Counted from the stretch's first letter, positions 49,916 through 58,850 are shown. The stretch: 64,000 bases of DNA from an uncultured Collinsella sp. (GCA_902491395.1 CABUHO010000002.1:70526-134525); one strand, 5' to 3'. Translations and numbers: made by a program. The notes: generated by a model not told the origin, from the letters alone.

Positions 49916-50701
49916 ATGGCACTAATCCTGATCGTAGAGGACGAGGAGAAAATCGCCCGCTTTGTGACGCTCGAGCTGGAGCACGAGGGCTACCAGGTGG
50001 AACACGCCGCCGACGGCCGTACCGCCGTGGACCTGGCGTTGGAGCGCGACTACGATCTGATTCTGCTCGACGTGCTGCTGCCGCAGCTCAACGGCATGGA
50101 GGTGCTGCGACGCGTCCGCAAGCACAAGGATGTGCCGGTGATTATGGTCACCGCGCGCGATGCCGTGATGGACAAGGTGGCCGGGCTCGATGCCGGCGCC
50201 GACGATTACCTGACCAAGCCGTTTGCGATTGAGGAGCTGTTCGCACGGATCCGCGTGGCGCTGAAGCGCTCGGAGGCCGTGCGGGCGGCTTCGGGCGTTG
50301 GCGGTGTTGTTGCTGGAGCGGGTGCTGCGGGCGGCGCGGGCGCCGGTACAGCGGCGATGTCCCCGGCTGGCGACTCGGCCCAGACCGCCGCCGCGCCCTC
50401 CCCCGCCGCGCTCACCGTGGGCTCGGTCGCGCTCGATCCCGACCGTCGCGAGGTCACGGTCGGCGGGTCGCCCATCGTGCTGACTGCCCGCGAGTTCGAC
50501 GTCCTCGCCCTGCTTATGGCGCACGCCGGCACCGTGCTCACGCGCGAGCGCATTGCGCACGAGGCGCTGGGCTACGAATACGTGGGCGATACCAACAATG
50601 TCGACGTGCACATCGCGCATCTGCGCGCCAAGATCGAGGACGCCGGCGGCGCCCGCATCATCCAGACCGTGCGCGGGGTGGGCTATGTCTGCCGCGCGTA
50701 A
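49916..50701 (+). CDS. OmpR-family response regulator with long Gly/Ala linker
   Basis: 261 residues. The receiver domain has EDEEK, phospho-Asp in LILLDVLLP, VTARD and TKPFA. The winged helix (LTAREFDVLALLMAHAG, VDVHIAHLRAKIEDAGG, VRGVGYV) binds DNA. Between them lies an unusual ~50-residue linker of Gly, Ala, Val and Pro (GVGGVVAGAGAAGGAGAG), whereas typical linkers are 10-20 residues. The 3' end overlaps the kinase gene by 17 nt. Confidence 0.92.
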   Translation: MALILIVEDEEKIARFVTLELEHEGYQVEHAADGRTAVDLALERDYDLILLDVLLPQLNGMEVLRRVRKHKDVPVIMVTARDAVMDKVAGLDAGADDYLTKPFAIEELFARIRVALKRSEAVRAASGVGGVVAGAGAAGGAGAGTAAMSPAGDSAQTAAAPSPAALTVGSVALDPDRREVTVGGSPIVLTAREFDVLALLMAHAGTVLTRERIAHEALGYEYVGDTNNVDVHIAHLRAKIEDAGGARIIQTVRGVGYVCRA

Positions 50702-51980
50702 CGCCGAGACCAAGCGCGTCACCTCCATCGCCCGCGCCATCAACTGGAGCTATATGTGGCGCCGCTTGATGAGCCACATCTGGCTCGATCTGTTACTGTT
50801 GGTTATTGCGGCGGCGATCCTCGTCTATGGATACAACCAGACGCTGCCCGATGGCGCGTTTACCGCGGGATGGATCCCCGGCGCCGCCGTTCGCAGCATG
50901 TCGCTGACGCCCGCGCGCGGCTGGGACCTGACAACGCTCACCTATACCGTCGAGCTTGCGCGTACCACCAAGACTTTCCCCCTCGCGCAGGACCTCGTCG
51001 CGCTATGGCCTCTCTACCTTGTCGTTGTGAGTTGGCAGGTCATCAGCGTGCTCAACATGCTCGGCGGCGCCCGCCGCGTGCGCCGCACCATGGCGCCGCT
51101 CAACGATCTGGCCCTGCGCGTGGACGAACTCGGCCGCATGCAGCTCTCCGGCGGCAAGATGGAAACACTGGAGCAGGCCATCGAGCGCGCAAGCGTCGAC
51201 TCGCCGAGCGTCACTACCGGCGACGCCGACCTGGCGAGCATCGAGGTTGCACTCAACCGCCTACTGCGCCAGATGCAAGAGGCCAAGCTGCAGCAGATGC
51301 GCTTTGTCAACGATGCGAGCCACGAGCTGCGCACGCCCATCGCGGTGATTCAGGGTTACGTAAACATGCTCGACCGCTGGGGCAAAGACGACCCGGACGT
51401 GCTGGAAGAATCCATCGCGTCCCTCAAGGCCGAAAGCGAGCATATGCAGGAGCTCGTGGAGCAGCTGCTGTTTTTGGCGCGCGGCGACGCCGGACGCACG
51501 GTCCTGCGGCGTGCGAATACCAACCTGGCCGCGCTGGTCGGCGAGGTATGCGAGGAATCGCAGATGATCGATGCCGCGCACACGTATCGACTGGCGTACG
51601 ACGCTGCGCTTGTCAGCGACCCGCGCTGCGATGCGTCCGTCGACGTGGCACTCGTGAAGCAGGCCCTGCGCGTGATCGTGCAAAACGCTGCCAAGTATTC
51701 GGACGCGGGCACGCCCATCTCGTTTGGCGTAGCGCCGGATGCGGGCGCGGGCACGATCGACATAAGTGTTGAGGACGAGGGCATCGGCATGAACCAGGAA
51801 TCCGCAGCTCACGCGTTCGAACGGTTCTACCGCGCCGACAACGCGCGCGATGCCGGCGCGCAGGGCTCGGGTCTGGGGCTTGCCATTGCCAAGTGGATCG
51901 TCGATAGCCACGGCGGTGTCATTGGCGTGACCTCGGTCGAAGGGGTCGGCAGCCGCTTTACGATTCGCCTGCCGCGGTAG
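50685..51980 (+). CDS. Sensor histidine kinase
   Basis: 431 residues from the ATG inside the regulator gene. Two membrane helices (about 22-45 and 118-140) flank a ~70-residue external sensor loop. A HAMP-like linker leads to the H-box FVNDASHELRTPIAVIQGY, then N-box QNAAKYS, DEGIGM, and GSGLGLAIAKWIVDSHGG. It phosphorylates the adjacent OmpR-family regulator. The external signal is unknown. A terminator follows 20 nt after the stop. Confidence 0.93.
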   Translation: MSAARNAETKRVTSIARAINWSYMWRRLMSHIWLDLLLLVIAAAILVYGYNQTLPDGAFTAGWIPGAAVRSMSLTPARGWDLTTLTYTVELARTTKTFPLAQDLVALWPLYLVVVSWQVISVLNMLGGARRVRRTMAPLNDLALRVDELGRMQLSGGKMETLEQAIERASVDSPSVTTGDADLASIEVALNRLLRQMQEAKLQQMRFVNDASHELRTPIAVIQGYVNMLDRWGKDDPDVLEESIASLKAESEHMQELVEQLLFLARGDAGRTVLRRANTNLAALVGEVCEESQMIDAAHTYRLAYDAALVSDPRCDASVDVALVKQALRVIVQNAAKYSDAGTPISFGVAPDAGAGTIDISVEDEGIGMNQESAAHAFERFYRADNARDAGAQGSGLGLAIAKWIVDSHGGVIGVTSVEGVGSRFTIRLPR

Positions 51981-51999
51981 AAAGCTCCTTGGCATAAAT

Positions 52000-52033
52000 A
52001 AAGGGATAAGGCCATGCGGCCCTATCCCTTTTT
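52000..52033. terminator. Bidirectional terminator
   Basis: AAAGGGATA(A)GGCC/GGCC(C)TATCCCTTT stem flanked by A and T runs, between the convergent kinase (+) and VOC (-) genes. Confidence 0.9.
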
Positions 52034-52055
52034 GCTAGCTATAGCAGCTTATGCG

Positions 52056-52430
52056 CTACTCGCAGCACAGGTGCACAGCGAAGCCGGCGAACTCGCGGTT
52101 AAAGTACACGAGCTTGGTGCCGCCGTCGGGCAGCAGCACGCGCGACTCCTCGTTGACCTCGAGCCCGCGCTCGGCAAACCACTTCTCGGCCGCATCGATG
52201 TCGTTGACGGCAAAGCCGATGTGGCCCTTGGTGCCACGACCGTTCTGCTTCATGACCTCGATCAGCGAATCGTTAAAGTACGAAACCGGGGTCTCGATAA
52301 CGGGTAGGCCCATCATCGTCGAGAACAGCTCCGCGATCTCCAGGGCATCGGCCGGGTCGGTGGCGTTAATGCCCACGTGGGCGACGCGCATGCCAAAGAG
52401 CTCTACCGGGTTGGCGTTCTGCTCATTCAT
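52056..52430 (-). CDS. VOC (glyoxalase/bleomycin-resistance) superfamily protein
   Basis: 124 residues with two beta-alpha-beta modules: VAHVGINATDP near the N-terminus and HIGFAVNDIDAAEKWFAERG in the second half. His and Glu residues at the usual metal positions (HVGI, GHIGF) are present. Reaction unknown. It follows the PTS IIB gene by 11 nt on the same strand, an arrangement suggesting a sugar- or sugar-acid-related role. Confidence 0.82.
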   Translation of the reverse strand: MNEQNANPVELFGMRVAHVGINATDPADALEIAELFSTMMGLPVIETPVSYFNDSLIEVMKQNGRGTKGHIGFAVNDIDAAEKWFAERGLEVNEESRVLLPDGGTKLVYFNREFAGFAVHLCCE

Positions 52431-52441
52431 ACAGGCAGCGC

Positions 52442-52729
52442 CTACTGAGCCATAACGTCGAGAACGGCCTTCTCGGCAGCGACGCGGTTCATGCCGGTCA
52501 TGAAGGGCACGCCGCTCACGTACGGGCAGGTGAGGCCCTCGGGGGCAACGGTGGTAGCGATCAGCAGGTCAGCGCCCTCGTCGCAGTAATCCTTGGCCTC
52601 GGAGATGGCGCACTGCACGATCTCATACTTGTCGGCGTAACCGTTGGCGTCGAGCAGGGTGGCGACCTTCTGGGCAACGAGCGTGGAAGTAGCAGCGCCA
52701 GCACCGCAAGCCAAAACGATCTTCTTCAT
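52442..52729 (-). CDS. PTS galactitol-type EIIB component
   Basis: 95 residues. MKKIVLACGAGAATSTLVAQ contains the phosphocysteine in the P-loop-like CGAGAATS, as in GatB-type EIIB. No EIIA or EIIC gene lies beside it in the window, so it is either an orphan domain or works with distant subunits. GGGAG precedes the ATG. Confidence 0.87.
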   Translation of the reverse strand: MKKIVLACGAGAATSTLVAQKVATLLDANGYADKYEIVQCAISEAKDYCDEGADLLIATTVAPEGLTCPYVSGVPFMTGMNRVAAEKAVLDVMAQ

Positions 52730-52892
52730 AGGTAATGTCTCCCTTCATGGTTTACTTTAGGTAAGTGTACCGCAGCGAGCGATGGCGCTCGGCCTCGATG
52801 AGCTTTTATGCCAGTTTGCTTGCGCGCTGCGTATAATACATCTAGTACGTGTTGTCATACCGCTCGCTTTATGAGCGACTAAGGACCCTAAT

Positions 52893-53516
52893 ATGCCCGA
52901 TTCCCGCACACTCTGGACCGCCGTCGTTATCATCTGCATCGCCGTGTCGGTGTTCTTTAGCGTCAAAAAACGCACCACGTTCAAGCGCCTGCAGCAGTTG
53001 ATGGCCGCCAAGCAGTGGGATGAGTTCGACCGCCTGCTCGACAGCAAGCTCACCAGCATGCTGTACCCGCGCTACAACCGCGACTACCTGCGCCTGAACT
53101 CCTATCTGCTGCGCGAGGACAACGAGCGCGCTAACGAGATGTTCGACCTGCTGCTGGGCCTTAACCTGCCCAAGATGCAGCGCGTCGATCTGGTGATCAA
53201 GGCATTTAACTACTACGTGGGCCGCGAGGACCGTAAAAAGGCTAAAGAGCTGCTGCACGAGATCAAGGGCTTTGAGGGCGGTCAGGCCGAGGCGGTCGCA
53301 CACGAATGTCAGCTGATGTACGACACGATGATTCTCAAGCGCCACAACGACATCCCCGAGCTGGAGCGCATGCTCGAGGAGGCCGGCGACGACAAGGTCA
53401 AGGCTTGCCGACTGGAATACCTGCTGGCCCTGCAGTACAAAAACAAGGGCGACGAGGCTAAGTTCCAAGAGTTCCTGGAAAAGTCGGGCCAGCACTCGAT
53501 GGCCGTCAACGCGTAA
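52893..53516 (+). CDS. Membrane-anchored TPR-like protein
   Basis: 207 residues. One membrane helix near residues 8-24, then an all-helical domain with TPR-like spacing (QWDEFDRLLDSKL, DNERANEMFDLLLGL, DRKKAKELLHEIKG). Probably a scaffold facing the cytoplasm. AAGGA precedes the ATG; TATAAT at 52832-52837 is a likely -10 box. No named family recognised. Confidence 0.75.
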   Translation: MPDSRTLWTAVVIICIAVSVFFSVKKRTTFKRLQQLMAAKQWDEFDRLLDSKLTSMLYPRYNRDYLRLNSYLLREDNERANEMFDLLLGLNLPKMQRVDLVIKAFNYYVGREDRKKAKELLHEIKGFEGGQAEAVAHECQLMYDTMILKRHNDIPELERMLEEAGDDKVKACRLEYLLALQYKNKGDEAKFQEFLEKSGQHSMAVNA

Positions 53517-53547
53517 CGGACGGCTTGTGCTAGACTTTTAGTCTTAC

Positions 53548-53632
53548 GGGGGCGTGGCGGAATTGGCATACGCAGGGGACTTAAAATCCCTCGCCGCAAG
53601 GATTGTGGGTTCGAGTCCCACCGCCCCTACCA
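53548..53632 (+). tRNA. tRNA-Leu (anticodon TAA)
   Basis: Acceptor GGGGGCG pairs with CGCCCCT (G-U at the first pair), A discriminator and encoded CCA. The anticodon loop CTTAAAA gives TAA. A variable arm (TCGCCGCAAGGATT region) and T-loop GGGTTCGAGTCCC fit a class II leucine tRNA of 85 nt. Confidence 0.93.
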
Positions 53633-53642
53633 TATGACGCTT

Positions 53643-53681
53643 ACGGGCCCGTGTCCCGTTGGGATGCGGGCCCGTTTCTTT
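53643..53681 (+). terminator. Terminator after tRNA-Leu
   Basis: ACGGGCCCG/CGGGCCCGT stem then TTCTTT, 10 nt past the CCA end. Confidence 0.9.
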
Positions 53682-53689
53682 AAGATGCC

Positions 53690-53818
53690 GGTGGGACTCG
53701 AACCCGCAAGGGGGCGAGCGTTAAGCGGACGCGCAGCGTCCGCAGCGAGCCGGCGAGGGCGCCGGCAGGCGACCGAAGCCGGTGCGTATTTGCGCAGCAA
53801 ATACGCAGACGTCCCACC
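53690..53818. other. Structured element with tRNA T-arm-like ends
   Basis: Outer stem GGTGGGAC/GTCCCACC. The left side GGTGGGACTCGAACCC is exactly antisense to the T-arm of the adjacent tRNA-Leu, and the right side CGTCCCACCGCCCC resembles its 3' end. Inside are GCGAGC-bounded hairpins and AGGCGACCGAAGCC, as in the element at 29433. Confidence 0.55.
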
Positions 53819-53880
53819 GCCCCGCGCCGCCACAAAGCAGCTCATTTGGGACAGGGCTAAAAAGACTACTCATATCGAGT

Positions 53881-53930
53881 CAAGGACCGCCCCAAACTGC
53901 CGGCAGAAAAGGAACGTCCCTAAGTGCCGC
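53881..53930. repeat. Palindromic repeat, family R2 copy 2 (reverse orientation)
   Basis: Contains CTGCCGGCAG and AAGGAACGTCCCTAAGTGCC; reverse complement aligns to 46334-46386. It abuts the ppx stop codon. Confidence 0.7.
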
Positions 53931-53931
53931 T

Positions 53932-54933
53932 TTAGAGCGTGCTGAGGTTTGGGGTCCAGGTGATGGTGGGGGCTTTGCCGTCGAGGACTTCGTTGATGGT
54001 GGCGGCCATGCCGGCGAGCAGGCTGTTCTCGCTTACGGTGAGCGCGTTGTAGCCGCCAGCTCGCATGAGCTCGCGGACAACCACGGCGCCGGCAAGAATC
54101 ACGCCCGCGCGCTTGGGCTGCACGCCCGGCAGTGCGGCGATGCCCTCCACGTCCAGCGCGGACATGCGCTCTATAGCGGCAGAAATCTGCTCCATCGAAA
54201 GCTCGCACAGGTGTACAAAGCTCGAGTCGTACGGCTCCAGCTCGTGGACCAGTGCCACGAGCGTGGTGACGGTGCCGCCCACGGCAACCAGGCGCTCGGC
54301 GCGCTCAAAGTCGCTGGGCAAGCCCTCAAAATAGGCAGCGAACTGCTCGCCCGCCCAGTCGGCGGCGGCAGCGAGCTCACCGTCCACAGGCGGCAGGGGC
54401 GAGAAGAAGCGCTCCGTTACGCGACGGCAACCAATGTCCAGCGAGCGCGTCCCCTCCAGTGCGAAGACCCCGCGCTCCGGAGCGTACACGCCCGTCGCGA
54501 GCTCCGTGGACCCGCCGCCCGAATCGGCGACGATGATGCGCTCGCCGGCAAAGTCGTGCGCCACGCCAAAAAACGTCAGGCGCGCCTCGACCTCACCCGG
54601 AATCACCTGCGGTTCGAGCCCGAGCTCGCGCAGGCCATCCAGCAGTAGCGCAGCATTGGACGCATCGCGCGCGGCACTCGTGCACGTGGTGCAGATGCAC
54701 GCTGCCCCAAAGTCGCGTGCCTCGGCCACGAACATGCGACACGCGGCGAGCACGCGCTCCACAGCCGCCTCGCAAAAGCGGCCCGTCGCGTCCACGCCCT
54801 CGCCCAGGTCGGTGATCTCGGTATGCTTGGACGACTCCACGATCGCCCCGGCCTCGACCTGCGCCAACACCAGTCGCGACGACACCGTTCCCAGATCGAT
54901 CGCCGCCACCTTATATCGTTTGCAATTCGCCAT
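53932..54933 (-). CDS. Ppx/GppA family exopolyphosphatase/pppGpp phosphohydrolase
   Basis: 333 residues. The ASKHA-fold phosphate motifs are AAIDLGTVSSRLVLA, VADSGGGSTELATG and VAVGGTVTTL. Length matches the short form (no C-terminal HD domain), as in many Gram-positive bacteria. It removes phosphate from polyphosphate or from guanosine pentaphosphate; the choice cannot be made from sequence. It follows the DivIC-like gene by 20 nt, suggesting a shared transcript. GAGGGGAG precedes the ATG. Confidence 0.9.
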   Translation of the reverse strand: MANCKRYKVAAIDLGTVSSRLVLAQVEAGAIVESSKHTEITDLGEGVDATGRFCEAAVERVLAACRMFVAEARDFGAACICTTCTSAARDASNAALLLDGLRELGLEPQVIPGEVEARLTFFGVAHDFAGERIIVADSGGGSTELATGVYAPERGVFALEGTRSLDIGCRRVTERFFSPLPPVDGELAAAADWAGEQFAAYFEGLPSDFERAERLVAVGGTVTTLVALVHELEPYDSSFVHLCELSMEQISAAIERMSALDVEGIAALPGVQPKRAGVILAGAVVVRELMRAGGYNALTVSENSLLAGMAATINEVLDGKAPTITWTPNLSTL

Positions 54934-54953
54934 TGCGGGCTCCCCTCCGGGCG

Positions 54954-55715
54954 CTACTCGCCGTTGGACACGACCGTCTGACCCTCGACGCCGTTAAATC
55001 CAAACAGCATATCGAGCGTCTGGATGTACCACGGCGCGTCCTTGCCGACTTCCTCAATCTCCTTGGCCACTTCGCTGGCCTTCTTGGCGTTTGAGGACTT
55101 TTTGCTCGACGACGAATCCGAATCGTCGTCCAGACCCAGCACGTCAATCTTGGTCTCGCCGGGCATTACCAGGCCCAAGTCCTCAGTCGCCGCGTCTTTA
55201 ATACCCTCCTCCGAGAGCAGCTTGTCGACGCTTTTTTGCAGCTCGTCGTTATATTGCTGGCGAATCTCGACCTGCTTGGCCAAAATGTCGCTCGAGCGCT
55301 TGGCAACGTACAGGTCACGCACAGGAAAATACAGGCTCACGAGCACCAGGGCGACGACGATACCGATGAACAGCCCGCGCTGGGGTCCATGGGTAAAGTC
55401 GTAGATCGCCTTGACCACCGCGTTGTCGTTGGCGTAGTGCATAAAGTCCGAGCCCGAAAGGCGGTTTGAGGGCCTGCTCGACTTGTCATGCGTCTGAGCC
55501 GAGGAGCGCGATGCATGCGCCGAGCGCGACGGACGCACCGGGCGATCTGCCGAGGTATTCATTTGAGCACTGGGACGCGAGGCACTTGTCGGGCGCTGCG
55601 CCGAGCGGTCGGCGCCGGCATAGCTGGACCCGCCAAGCTGAACCGTGCGCGCGCGACGGGACGACGGCTCACGCGAACCGGCGGAATAGTACCTGTTGTC
55701 GTAAATCTGATCCAT
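54954..55715 (-). CDS. DivIC/FtsB-like septum formation initiator
   Basis: 253 residues from ATG 55715. A ~120-residue Ser/Arg-rich disordered N-terminus precedes one membrane helix (FIGIVVALVLVSLYFPV), then a coiled coil (AKQVEIRQQYNDELQKSVDKLL) and an acidic Ser-rich tail. The helix plus coiled-coil match DivIC/FtsB proteins of the division septum, which link FtsL and FtsQ/DivIB. The position between eno and ppx matches the Gram-positive order eno-divIC-ppx. Confidence 0.82.
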   Translation of the reverse strand: MDQIYDNRYYSAGSREPSSRRARTVQLGGSSYAGADRSAQRPTSASRPSAQMNTSADRPVRPSRSAHASRSSAQTHDKSSRPSNRLSGSDFMHYANDNAVVKAIYDFTHGPQRGLFIGIVVALVLVSLYFPVRDLYVAKRSSDILAKQVEIRQQYNDELQKSVDKLLSEEGIKDAATEDLGLVMPGETKIDVLGLDDDSDSSSSKKSSNAKKASEVAKEIEEVGKDAPWYIQTLDMLFGFNGVEGQTVVSNGE

Positions 55716-55805
55716 GTGCGCCTTGTGCGGTTGAGGTTTGTTTGCGCTAAGTATTCTAGTTATAGCACGAGCGCGCGCAACGCCTTCGGCGGCCTTCGCT
55801 CGACA

Positions 55806-55838
55806 TAAAAAAGGCGCTGAGCCACACGGCCCAGCGCC
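55806..55838 (-). terminator. Rho-independent terminator after eno
   Basis: GGCGCTGAGCC/GGCCCAGCGCC stem followed on the minus strand by seven T residues, 65 nt past the eno stop. Confidence 0.9.
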
Positions 55839-55903
55839 CAATGGCGGCCATCAAAAGTGGAACGGGGGCCGAGTCACCCCCGCCCCCGCGAGCACCACTT
55901 ACC

Positions 55904-57193
55904 TTAGCGGATGTTGTAGAACGCTGCCTTGCCGGCGTAGCGCGCGCTGCCCTCGAGCTCGTCCTCGATACGGATGAGCTGGTTGTACTTGGCGATGCGG
56001 TCGCTGCGGCACGGGGCGCCCGACTTGATCTGGCCGGCGTTAACGCCCACGACCAGGTCGGCGATGGTGGAGTCCTCGGTCTCGCCGGAGCGATGGCTCA
56101 CGATGCAGGCGTAGCCGGCCTCCTTGGCGGTCTCGATGGCCTCGAGCGATTCGGTGAGCGTGCCGATCTGGTTGACCTTGACCAGGATCGCGTTGGCGGC
56201 GCCCAGTTCGATGCCCTTCTTGAGGCGCTCGGTGTTGGTGACGAACAGGTCGTCGCCCACCAGCTGCACCTTGTTGCCAATGCGACGGGTCAGCTCGACC
56301 CAGCCGTCCCAGTCTTCCTCGGCCATGCCGTCCTCGATGGAGATGATGGGATAGGTGTCGACGAGCTTCTCCCAGTAATCGACCATCTGGGCACTCGTGT
56401 ACTCAACGCCCTCGCCCTTGAGCTCGTACATGCCGGTCTCGGCGTTGTAGAACTCGGTCGAGGCGGGGTCCATGGCGTACATGAAGTCGACGCCGGGCTT
56501 AAAGCCAGCCTTCTCGACGGCCTTGGTAATGTACTCGAACGGCTCGGCATTGGTCTTGAGGTTGGGCGCAAAGCCGCCCTCGTCGCCCACACCGCCGCCC
56601 AGGCCCGCCTCGTGCAGCACGCCCTTGAGGGTGTGGTAGACCTCGGCGCACCAACGCAGGCCCTCGGCAAAGCTCGGGGCGCCCACCGGCATGATCATGA
56701 ACTCCTGGAAGTCGACGTTATTGTCGGCATGCACGCCGCCGTTGAGGATGTTCATCATGGGCGTGGGCAGCAGATGGGCGTTGACGCCGCCCAGGTACTG
56801 GTACAGCGACAGGCCCGCCGACTCGGCAGCGGCGCGGGCGACGGCCAGCGACACGCCCAGGATGGCGTTGGCACCGAGCTTGGTCTTGTTGGGGGTACCG
56901 TCCGCTGCAATCAGCGCGGCATCGACGGCGCGCTGATCGAAGGCATCGAGGCCCACGACGGCGTTGGCGCACTCGTTATTGACGTGCTCGACGGCCTGAG
57001 AGACGCCCTTGCCCAGATAGCGGCCCTTGTCGCCATCGCGCAGCTCGCAGGCCTCAAAGGCGCCGGTCGAAGCACCCGAAGGCACCATTGCGCGGCCAAA
57101 GCTGCCGTCCTCGAGCACGACCTCGACCTCGACGGTGGGATTGCCGCGGCTGTCGAGCACCTCGCGACCGTAGACGTCCAAAATATCACTCAT
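55904..57193 (-). CDS. eno: Enolase
   Basis: 429 residues. Canonical segments: DVYGREVLDSRGNPTVEVEV, GASTGAFEACELRD, MMNILNGGVHADN, SIEDGMAEEDWDG, QLVGDDLFVTN, VSHRSGETED. It interconverts 2-phosphoglycerate and phosphoenolpyruvate. Asp/Glu metal ligands and the catalytic Lys region are present. GAGGGAG precedes the ATG. Upstream, two TAAGTTAGCC direct repeats (57268 and 57302) may be regulator sites. Confidence 0.97.
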   Translation of the reverse strand: MSDILDVYGREVLDSRGNPTVEVEVVLEDGSFGRAMVPSGASTGAFEACELRDGDKGRYLGKGVSQAVEHVNNECANAVVGLDAFDQRAVDAALIAADGTPNKTKLGANAILGVSLAVARAAAESAGLSLYQYLGGVNAHLLPTPMMNILNGGVHADNNVDFQEFMIMPVGAPSFAEGLRWCAEVYHTLKGVLHEAGLGGGVGDEGGFAPNLKTNAEPFEYITKAVEKAGFKPGVDFMYAMDPASTEFYNAETGMYELKGEGVEYTSAQMVDYWEKLVDTYPIISIEDGMAEEDWDGWVELTRRIGNKVQLVGDDLFVTNTERLKKGIELGAANAILVKVNQIGTLTESLEAIETAKEAGYACIVSHRSGETEDSTIADLVVGVNAGQIKSGAPCRSDRIAKYNQLIRIEDELEGSARYAGKAAFYNIR

Positions 57194-57333
57194 GTTGTCT
57201 CCCTCTCACTTGGAAACGGGTTGAATGCTTGGCGACCGACTGACCGTGCACCGTCGGTGCGTCTCCGTAAGTTAGCCATGTCGCACTTTTTGCATTATGC
57301 CCTAAGTTAGCCGAGGGATACACTTGATTTTCG

Positions 57334-57379
57334 AAAAATTTAGCGGGAACGATGAGGCGTGTCAGCCCGTCGTTCCCGC
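57334..57379 (-). terminator. Rho-independent terminator after mazG
   Basis: GCGGGAACGA/TCGTTCCCGC stem around an 17-nt loop; TAAATTTTTC follows on the minus strand. Confidence 0.8.
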
Positions 57380-57383
57380 AGTC

Positions 57384-58244
57384 TTACTCCTCCGCCTTTG
57401 CAGCATCCCACAGGTCGTTGAGGCCGTGGGTCGAAAGCTCGGCAAGATCCACGTGAGCACCGGCCGCCATCTGCTCCATCGCAGCCCAGCGACGGCGGAA
57501 CTTGGCCGTGCTCGCGCGCAGGGCGCTCTCGGCGTCAATCCCCTCTTTGCGCGCGACGTTGACTAGGGCAAAGAGCAGGTCGCCAAATTCCATCTCGCGC
57601 TCGGGCGAGCCGGGCGCCTCGGCCTCAAACTCGGCACGCTCCTCGGCGACCTCGTCCCACACATCCTGGACCGTCTCCCACTCAAAGCCCACGGCCGCCG
57701 CCTTGCGCGACACCTTCTGAGCTTGCATCAGCGCCGGCAGGTGCGTGGGCACGCCGTCGAGCAGGCCTTCGGGCGCAGCCTCGCCCGCCGCCACAGCCTT
57801 GTCCTTGGCAGCCTTCTCGGCAAGCTTGACCTCGTCCCAAATCTTGAGCACCTCGTCGGGGTTGTCGGCATCCGCATCGCCAAACACGTGCGGGTGGCGG
57901 CGAATGAGCTTGGCGTCGATATCGCGCGCCACGTCGGCCAGCGTAAACTCGCCGGCGTCCGCCGCAATCTGCGCATGCAGCACCACCTGCATGAGCACGT
58001 CGCCCAGCTCCTCGCGAAGGTGTGCCGCGTCGTCGGCCTCGATGCAGTCGAGCGCCTCATAGGCCTCCTCGATCATGTTCTTACCAATGCTGCGGTGTGT
58101 CTGCTCGCGGTCCCACGGACAGCCGTCGGGCTGACGCAGACGCCAGATGGTCTGCACCAGATGCTGCAGCTCGGCCGACGCGTCGACCAGCGTGGACAGG
58201 TCGCGCGAGCCCTCGTCATTTTGCTGAGCCATGTGCTGCGCCAT
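57384..58244 (-). CDS. mazG: Nucleoside triphosphate pyrophosphohydrolase MazG
   Basis: 286 residues from ATG 58244 (AGGAGG upstream). Two MazG repeats: the N-terminal with RQPDGCPWDREQTHRS and EEAYEALDCI..EELGDVLMQVV; the C-terminal with EFGDLLFALVNVARKEG. The EExxE...ExxD clusters coordinate magnesium. MazG hydrolyses aberrant or stress-related NTPs (and lowers ppGpp in E. coli). It starts 2 nt after the stop of the phosphodiesterase gene. Confidence 0.93.
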   Translation of the reverse strand: MAQHMAQQNDEGSRDLSTLVDASAELQHLVQTIWRLRQPDGCPWDREQTHRSIGKNMIEEAYEALDCIEADDAAHLREELGDVLMQVVLHAQIAADAGEFTLADVARDIDAKLIRRHPHVFGDADADNPDEVLKIWDEVKLAEKAAKDKAVAAGEAAPEGLLDGVPTHLPALMQAQKVSRKAAAVGFEWETVQDVWDEVAEERAEFEAEAPGSPEREMEFGDLLFALVNVARKEGIDAESALRASTAKFRRRWAAMEQMAAGAHVDLAELSTHGLNDLWDAAKAEE

Positions 58245-58246
58245 GG

Positions 58247-58795
58247 TTAGTCCTCCTCCAGGATCACGTGGCGGAACGCGCCGCCCTCGTAGATGCCGTA
58301 GCTGTGCGTGCCGTCCTTGGGGATGCTCACGCTGCCGGGGTTGAAGAGCCACAGGCCCGGGTGCGCCTCGCTTACCTCGTTAACCTTGATGTGCGTGTGA
58401 CCGTAGACGAGCGCGGAACCCTCGGGCAGCGCGGGCGCGTGGTCGACGCTGTTGTGCATGCCGGCGCCAAAGACGTGGCCGTGCGTCAGGAACAGCTCGC
58501 GGCCGGCCTCATCAAACAGCGTGGCGTAGTCGGCCATGACGGGAAAGTCGAGGACCATCTGGTCGACCTCGGCGTCACAGTTGCCGCGCACCGCAATGAT
58601 GCGGTCGGCTAGGGCGTTGAGCAGCGGAATCACACGCTTGGGGGCGTAGTCGCGCGGCAGGTCGTTGCGCGGGCCGTGGTAGAGCAGGTCGCCTAGCAGC
58701 ACAATACGGTCGGGCTGCTCGGATTCGATGGCAGCGCAGAGGCGCTCGGCCCAGTATGCCGAGCCATGGATGTCGGAAGCGATGAGGTATTTCAT
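58247..58795 (-). CDS. YfcE-like metallophosphodiesterase
   Basis: 182 residues from ATG 58795 (AAGGACC upstream). Metal-binding motifs SDIHGS, LLGDLLYHGPRN, VRGNCD, LTHGH and GHTH, then FNPGSVSIPKDG as in YfcE/MJ0936-type phosphodiesterases. Natural substrate unknown. It is in one run with larC2 (55-nt gap) and mazG. Confidence 0.92.
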   Translation of the reverse strand: MKYLIASDIHGSAYWAERLCAAIESEQPDRIVLLGDLLYHGPRNDLPRDYAPKRVIPLLNALADRIIAVRGNCDAEVDQMVLDFPVMADYATLFDEAGRELFLTHGHVFGAGMHNSVDHAPALPEGSALVYGHTHIKVNEVSEAHPGLWLFNPGSVSIPKDGTHSYGIYEGGAFRHVILEED

Positions 58796-58850
58796 GGTGG
58801 TCCTTTCGGGTGGGTTTGATGGGGCTGGGCGCGGCGTGCCACCGGCCGTG

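Noticed and set aside
53690..53818. Second tRNA gene
   Set aside because: Only the T-arm antisense match exists; no acceptor stem, anticodon arm or D-arm.
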